Assembly: GCF_000382705.1 (NCBI RefSeq) | Contig: NZ_ARQE01000001.1 | Coordinates: forward strand, 229,551-293,550 | Direction of reading: 5' to 3' | DNA length: 64,000 nt | DNA from: Aureimonas ureilytica DSM 18598 = NBRC 106430 | GTDB lineage: Bacteria > Pseudomonadota > Alphaproteobacteria > Rhizobiales > Rhizobiaceae | Shown here: positions 59,594 through 64,000 of the stretch, in pieces | How the letters are laid out: each line of letters opens with the position of its first letter | Numbering within the stretch: the first letter of the stretch is position 1 | The notes under the pieces: model-generated | Databases searched by the model: none | Seen by the model: only the letters and a program-made list of their open reading frames with translations | Told to the model about the DNA's origin: nothing | Made by a program: the position numbers and the translations under genes

Positions 59594-60517
59594 ATGGCGA
59601 AATGGCCGAGCCTTCCGCAATTTCGAAGCTTTCTCGCCGTGGTGGAAACCGGCAACCTGTCGCTGGCCGCCCGCCGCCTTCACCTGACCCAGCCTGCCGT
59701 GTCGCAGCAATTGCAGGAGCTGGAGCGCATTCTGGACGTGCGGCTGCTGGACCGTGCAGCGGGCAGGGCGCAGCCGACACCGGCGGGCGAGGCGCTTCTG
59801 GAACCCGCGCGCCGCGCGCTGGCCGCGATGGAAGACGCGGTGGAAACCGTGTCGCGCTATCGCGGCGAGGAAACCGGGCGGCTTCGCATCGGCACCGGCG
59901 CCACGGCCTGCGCCTTTGTTCTTCCCTCCGTGCTGGCGACTGTGAAACGCGACATGCCGGGGCTGGAGATCAGCGTCAGCATCGGCAACACGGTGGACAT
60001 TCTGCCCCGGATCGAAGCGGGCGAGATCGATGTCGGCCTCGTCACCCTGCCGGTCCCGGCGAGCCGCGCGCTGGAGACCACGCTTCTGATGCGCGAGCCG
60101 CTGCTGGCGCTGTTTCCAGACGGCAAAACCCAGCCCGACCGGGCGACGCCGGAGGCCATGGCGGCCGAGCCCCTGATCCTCTACGAGTCCGGCGGCCACA
60201 CGCGCGGCGGGCTCGATCGCTGGTTCGACGCCGCCGGCCTCACCGCCCAACCGATCATGGAACTCGGCAGCGTCGAGACGATCAAGCGGATGGTGGCCGG
60301 CGGGCTCGGCGTGTCGATTCTGCCGGGGCTGGCCTTGGGCGAGCCGATCGCCGGCACGATTTCCCGCCCGCTCGACCCGCCGCTCTGGCGCGAACTCGGG
60401 CTCACCTTGCGCGCCAACAAGATGCGCGATCGGGGCCTGCGCCTGTTCCTGCGCGAACTGGAAGAGGCCGTGCGTGGCGAGACGGCGAGCCGCGGAACGG
60501 CCGCGTCATCGACCTGA
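59594..60517 (+). CDS. LysR family transcriptional regulator
   Basis: The product is 307 residues from the ATG at 59594 (GGAGGG five bases upstream). The N-terminal winged helix (FRSFLAVVETGNLSLAARRLHLTQPAVSQQLQELERIL) is diagnostic. A substrate-binding domain follows (about 90-295), beginning GRLRIGTGATACAFVLPSVL. The effector and targets are unknown. It follows the LprI-like gene by 23 bases on the same strand, unlike the more usual divergent arrangement. Confidence 0.93.
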   Translation: MAKWPSLPQFRSFLAVVETGNLSLAARRLHLTQPAVSQQLQELERILDVRLLDRAAGRAQPTPAGEALLEPARRALAAMEDAVETVSRYRGEETGRLRIGTGATACAFVLPSVLATVKRDMPGLEISVSIGNTVDILPRIEAGEIDVGLVTLPVPASRALETTLLMREPLLALFPDGKTQPDRATPEAMAAEPLILYESGGHTRGGLDRWFDAAGLTAQPIMELGSVETIKRMVAGGLGVSILPGLALGEPIAGTISRPLDPPLWRELGLTLRANKMRDRGLRLFLRELEEAVRGETASRGTAASST

Positions 60518-61009
60518 CAAAGCAGCGACGGCAGGGGACCTGACGGGGCAGGGCAAGCCGCAAGAGCCTCCGGAGCGTCCGTCCAACCGGGAAGATAGGA
60601 GATGATACTCGTTCACGACACGAGGCCTGGGCGCGGCTGGTCAGGGGACCAACGGGCCGCCATGAGTGGATTGGGCGTGCGGAAAAGACAGCGCGGCGGG
60701 AATGGCCGCTCGGCCAGCCCCGAAACCATCGAAGGCTCTCGCTGTCCTCTTCGATGGTCGATCTCCCGCAACGCAGGGAGATCAAGGTCATGCCCCTTTC
60801 CCTTCCGCCGCAAGGCCATCCGAAGAGGCTCCGGCCCCAGCGATGGTTCGCCGGAACAGACGCTCCGCCATTTGGCGGGCTCCATGCGACGATCTTGTCC
60901 GGGCCCGACGCGTCTCAACCCTCTGACCACGCCCCCACAGCCCAGGGGTCCGATGGCCCGTCTCGGCCCTCATGGGGAGCGGGCGAAACCCGCTTCCCCC
61001 TGGCAACAT
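60518..61009. other. intergenic region between lysR and parB with two tandem hairpins
   Basis: No gene is supported. ACCATCGAAG/CTTCGATGGT (60725-60758) and GATCTCCC/GGGAGATC (60760-60783) are perfect stems one base apart. Neither has a T-run. A further G/C hairpin (AGCGGG/CCCGCT near 60978-60994) lies close to the parB stop and may help end that transcript. Confidence 0.5.
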
Positions 61010-61993
61010 TTACAGGCTGCGGATGCGCGGCTCGCTTTCGCCCGCAACCCGCGTCTGGAGCAGGCGGCAGAGATGGTCGAGCTGGTCGAGATGGCGGAAG
61101 TCGAGGCGCAGCGAGCCGCCTTCGCCGCGAAGCTCGATGGCGACGGGAAGGCCGAGCGTGTCCGACAGGAGCTTTTCCAGAGCCTGCGTGTCGCTCTCGC
61201 GCACTTCGGCGACGGAGGGCGGGGCAGGGGGCATGCGGCGCTTCGGGGCGGCGCCGCGCGGCGGGGCAGGGGGCGCCAGCGGCTCGCCGCGCGCCAGCGT
61301 CTCGGCCTCGCGCACGCTGAGGCCGCCTTCGACGATCTGCCGCGCGAAGCCTTCCGGGTCGTCCTGCGAGACGGCGGTGCGCGCCGCGCCCGCCGACAAT
61401 TCGCCCTTGGCGACCATCTCCTTAACGCTGTCGGGCAGCTTCAGGAGACGCAGCGTGTTGGCGACATGGCTGCGGCTCTTGCCGAGAATGTCGGCGAGGT
61501 CGGACTGGGTGTAGTCGTGCTCGTCGATCAGCATCTGGTAGCCCAGCGCTTCCTCGATCGGGTCGAGATCGGCGCGCTGGACGTTCTCGATGATGGCGAT
61601 TTCGAGCGACTCGCGGTCGCTGATCTCGCGCACCACGACGGGCACCTGAGTGAGGCCGGCTTCCTTGGCGGCGCGCCAGCGGCGCTCGCCGGCCACGATC
61701 TCGAACTTGCCGTCCGCCCGCTTGCGCGCCAGGATCGGCTGCACGACGCCATGCTGGCGGATCGAGGCGGTGAGCTCCGACAGGTCGGTCTCGTCGAAGC
61801 GGCGGCGCGGATTGCGCGGATTGGCGGTGAGGTCGCCCACCGCGATCTTGCGCTCGCCCGGCTCCTCGACGCGCGCAGCGCCCGGCAGCGGGAAGGGCGT
61901 GGCGGCGCGGGAGGGAACGGCGGAGGAGGCCGAGCCGCCGATCAACGAGGCGAGGCCCCGGCCCAGACGCTGGCGTCCCTTGTCTTCGCTCAT
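61010..61993 (-). CDS. parB: chromosome partitioning protein ParB
   Basis: The product is 327 residues from the ATG at 61993 (AAGGAG eight bases upstream). The N-terminal peptide RLGRGLASLIGG contacts ParA. The CTP-binding boxes ENVQR and GERRWRA are intact. A helix-turn-helix (YTQSDLADILGKSRSHVANTLRLL) binds parS, and a C-terminal dimerisation domain closes the protein. ParB loads as a CTP-dependent clamp at parS; three such sites are in this window. It is the last gene of mnmG-rsmG-parA-parB. Confidence 0.97.
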   Translation of the reverse strand: MSEDKGRQRLGRGLASLIGGSASSAVPSRAATPFPLPGAARVEEPGERKIAVGDLTANPRNPRRRFDETDLSELTASIRQHGVVQPILARKRADGKFEIVAGERRWRAAKEAGLTQVPVVVREISDRESLEIAIIENVQRADLDPIEEALGYQMLIDEHDYTQSDLADILGKSRSHVANTLRLLKLPDSVKEMVAKGELSAGAARTAVSQDDPEGFARQIVEGGLSVREAETLARGEPLAPPAPPRGAAPKRRMPPAPPSVAEVRESDTQALEKLLSDTLGLPVAIELRGEGGSLRLDFRHLDQLDHLCRLLQTRVAGESEPRIRSL

Positions 61994-62081
61994 TCTCGTC
62001 GCTCCTTGCGGATGGCTCCGCATCTGTCCTCTGGCGGGCGAGCCCGCGTCTCGTTCGTTTCGCAAGCGGAACGGCCTTCGG

Positions 62082-62891
62082 TCAGGCCGCCGCCAATTGC
62101 CGCTCGCGCTGGATCACTTCGGACGCCAGGCGGATATAGGCCTGACTGCCCGAGCATTTCACGTCGTAGAGGATCGCCGGCTTGCCGAAGCTCGGCGCTT
62201 CCGAAATGCGCACATTGCGCGGGATGATCGTCTCGTAGACATGATCGCCCATGAAGGAGCGCACGTCCCGCACCACCTGGGAGGCCAGGTTGTTGCGCCC
62301 GTCATACATGGTCAGCACGATGCCGTGCAGCGACAGGGCGGGGTTCAGCGTGTCGCGCACCTGCTCCACCGTCTCCAGAAGCTGGCTGAGACCTTCCAGC
62401 GCGAAGAACTCGCATTGCAGCGGCACGAGGATCGCGTCCGCCGCCGCCATGGCGTTGACCGTCAGGAGATTCAGCGAGGGCGGGCAGTCCACCAGGACGA
62501 AGTCGAAGAGCGGCGTCGCCTCGGCATGGAAATGCAGCGCGTCGCGCAGGCGATAGGCGCGGCTGGCCGAGCCGGAAATCTCCATCTCGACGCCGAGGAG
62601 ATCGAGCGTCGAGGGAATGATGGAGAGGTCCGGCACGGCGGTCGGCATGGCCGCCTCGGTGATCGAGGCGCTTTCCACGAGCACGTCGTAGGAGGAGACG
62701 GCACGGTCGTCCCGCTCGACGCCGAGCCCGGTCGAGGCATTGCCCTGCGGGTCGAGGTCGATCAGGAGCGTGCGCTTGCCGATCGCGGCGAGCGCGGTGG
62801 CAAGGTTGATGGCCGTCGTCGTCTTTCCCACGCCCCCCTTCTGGTTGGCGATGGTGATGACGCGCATGCGCGAAACAGGGAGCGTATCCAT
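62082..62891 (-). CDS. parA: chromosome partitioning ATPase ParA (Soj)
   Basis: From the ATG at 62891 the product is 269 residues; an in-frame GTG at 62951 would add 20 but has no ribosome-binding site. The deviant Walker A (ANQKGGVGKTTTAINLA), Walker A' (LLIDLDPQGNAST) and Walker B (VLVDCPPSLNLLTVNA) motifs are complete. ParA dimerises on DNA with ATP and is stimulated by ParB to move origins. It precedes parB by 88 bases. Confidence 0.97.
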   Translation of the reverse strand: MDTLPVSRMRVITIANQKGGVGKTTTAINLATALAAIGKRTLLIDLDPQGNASTGLGVERDDRAVSSYDVLVESASITEAAMPTAVPDLSIIPSTLDLLGVEMEISGSASRAYRLRDALHFHAEATPLFDFVLVDCPPSLNLLTVNAMAAADAILVPLQCEFFALEGLSQLLETVEQVRDTLNPALSLHGIVLTMYDGRNNLASQVVRDVRSFMGDHVYETIIPRNVRISEAPSFGKPAILYDVKCSGSQAYIRLASEVIQRERQLAAA

Positions 62892-62966
62892 ACCGTCTCG
62901 TTCCTGAGCCCGGGAACCGGCGTCGCCCTCCACGGGCAACGCGTCCGACACCTCGAAAGGCGAGGC

Positions 62967-63629
62967 TCAGGCTCCCGCCAGAGCCTTCAGCCGCCGGATT
63001 TCCAGCACCACCGAGCCGTCCTCGATCTGTGAGGAATGCTTTACCATGTCGAAGCGCCAATGGGCAGAAGCTTCCGCGATTTCCTCCTCGTGGTTTCGCC
63101 CCTTGGGAAACCAGAGCACCGCGTCCTCGCTCACATGCGGCGCGACGAGGCCGAAGAGATCGTTCAAGCTCGCCAGCGCGCGAGCGCTCACGGCCTCTGC
63201 CGCGCCCAGCGCCTCGCCGCAATCCTCGATCCGCTCGGCGTGAACCTCAGCCGGCAGCGCCAGTTCGCGGATCACCGCGCGCAGGAAGGCCGCCTTCTTG
63301 GTGTTGCTTTCGACGAGATGGACCTCGGCCCCCTCGCGCCCGCAAAGCGCGATGGCCAGAACCAGACCCGGAAAGCCCGCGCCGGAGCCGAGATCGACCC
63401 AGCGCGTGGAAGCACGCGCCAGATGCGACAGCCAGAGACCGTCCTCCAGATGGCGCGTCCAGATTTCGGGAATCGTCGCGGGCGAGATCAGGTTGATGCG
63501 GCTTTGCCACGTGCGAAGGAGTTCGACATAGGCGTCGAGCTTTTCCACTGTTTCACGTGAAACACCATGGCGCGACAGGACGAGCGAGCGCTCCTCGGCG
63601 AGCTTGGCATCCGTCGCCGCCTTGCCCAT
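62967..63629 (-). CDS. rsmG: 16S rRNA (guanine527-N7)-methyltransferase RsmG
   Basis: From the ATG at 63629 the product is 220 residues, the normal family length. A GTG at 63704, overlapping the end of mnmG by 17 bases, would add a 25-residue basic extension and cannot be excluded. LLRTWQSRINLISPATIPEIWTRHLEDGLWL and WVDLGSGAGFPGLVLAI (SAM site) are diagnostic, as is VSARALASLNDL. It modifies G527 of 16S rRNA. Codons 20-25 (VSRET) are formed by a perfect parS site. Confidence 0.93.
   Translation of the reverse strand: MGKAATDAKLAEERSLVLSRHGVSRETVEKLDAYVELLRTWQSRINLISPATIPEIWTRHLEDGLWLSHLARASTRWVDLGSGAGFPGLVLAIALCGREGAEVHLVESNTKKAAFLRAVIRELALPAEVHAERIEDCGEALGAAEAVSARALASLNDLFGLVAPHVSEDAVLWFPKGRNHEEEIAEASAHWRFDMVKHSSQIEDGSVVLEIRRLKALAGA
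63549..63564. promoter_or_regulatory. parS site inside rsmG, perfect
   Basis: TGTTTCACGTGAAACA, identical to the parS consensus, is embedded in the rsmG coding sequence and reads as part of GVSRETV in that frame. It is about 0.6 kb from parA. Confidence 0.92.
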
Positions 63630-63687
63630 GCGCGGGCGCGAGGCGGGGCGGGCGACCGCCGTGCGGGCGAAGGGTCGGACGGAGCGT

Positions 63688-64000
63688 TCAGGCTGCTTGC
63701 GCACGGTCGGTCTTTCTGAGAGCCACGAGGATGATGGCGAGGGCCGCCGGTGTCATGCCGTCGATCCGTTCCGCTTCCGCAACGGTCGCCGGACGGCGCT
63801 CGCGCAGCTTGTGGCGGATTTCGTTGGACAGGCCCTTGAGCGTGTCGAAGTCGAGATCGGCCGGGATCGCCCGTTCCTCCTCGCGCTTCAGGCGGATCTG
63901 GTCGCGCCGCTGGCGTTCGAGATAGACGTCGTAGGCCGCTTCGATCTCGATCCGCTCGCGCACCGTGCCTTGGATGGAGGCGAGCTCCGGCCAGACGGGC
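63688..64000 (-). CDS. mnmG: tRNA uridine-5-carboxymethylaminomethyl modification enzyme MnmG, C-terminal part
   Basis: The last 103 codons of the gene are visible; the rest lies beyond the window. YLERQRRDQIRLKREEERAIPADLDF, GLSNEIRHKLRERRPATVAEAERIDGMTPAAL are the conserved C-terminal helices of MnmG/GidA. With MnmE it modifies U34 of several tRNAs. It is the first visible gene of the mnmG-rsmG-parA-parB set. Confidence 0.95.
   Translation of the reverse strand, partial: PVWPELASIQGTVRERIEIEAAYDVYLERQRRDQIRLKREEERAIPADLDFDTLKGLSNEIRHKLRERRPATVAEAERIDGMTPAALAIILVALRKTDRAQAA

Noticed and set aside
60602-62227. A 541-codon plus-strand ORF opposite parB
   Set aside because: Shadow of parB. 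AGGAG directly abuts the ATG with no spacing, and the product is low complexity.

Overview
This is high-GC DNA from an alphaproteobacterium, most likely a member of the Hyphomicrobiales (Rhizobiales). The evidence is gene content: a type III-like cellulose cluster with bcsN and a TPR protein in place of a classical bcsC, a CP4-like class II EPSP synthase beside a TIGR02300 (FYDLN) gene and cmk-rpsA, a DUF1674/SDHAF4 gene, and the order mnmG-rsmG-parA-parB. I cannot name the genus from sequence alone. I see no insertion sequence, prophage, CRISPR array or other sign of a recent island. Several units are chromosomal housekeeping genes.

Layout. 1-11.9 kb, minus strand: a diguanylate cyclase, then bcsN, bcsA, bcsB, bcsZ and a TPR protein; bcsA-bcsB-bcsZ overlap by ATGA. 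12.2-16.9 kb, plus strand: htpG behind a probable heat-shock promoter, then a siderophore-type TonB receptor preceded by a perfect 17-bp inverted repeat. 16.9-21.5 kb, minus strand: ilvD and three overlapping Tad-type pilus genes. 21.7-25.5 kb: a binding protein and fused permease of an iron-type ABC transporter, with the likely ATPase facing them. 25.9-29.1 kb: a secreted repeat protein, a chemoreceptor and tRNA-Ala(GGC). 29.5-36.1 kb: the TIGR02300 gene, then aroA, a membrane protein, a beta-lactamase-fold hydrolase, cmk and rpsA. 36.3-45.1 kb: a LuxR-type regulator, htpX, SDHAF4, a nuclease-like protein, a guanidine exporter under a guanidine-II riboswitch, a cyclopropane synthase, an EmrAB-type pump and a DUF1003 protein. 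45.4-54.4 kb: a candidate 25-residue peptide gene, a GNAT acetyltransferase, a PH-like membrane protein, acs, an AI-2E-family transporter, a large membrane protein, dedA and the PLP-homeostasis gene. 54.4-60.5 kb: leuS, lptE, holA, an LprI-like gene and a LysR regulator. 61-64 kb, minus strand: mnmG (cut by the window end), rsmG, parA, parB.

How parts work together. The diguanylate cyclase beside the c-di-GMP-responsive cellulose synthase suggests local second-messenger control. Two perfect 16-bp parS sites and one 15/16 match, spread over 55 kb with parAB at one end, mark this as a chromosome-partition and probably origin-proximal region. The guanidine exporter is identified both by its protein and by two GGG-ACGA-CCC hairpins in its leader. 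The less explained items are the peptide gene with a 13-base perfect Shine-Dalgarno, the hairpin holding a start signal before the TonB receptor, the VPVPGN repeat protein, the stem-loop cluster before leuS, and a 20-bp tandem array before dedA. All coordinates and repeats were read by eye; no searches or folding programs were run.
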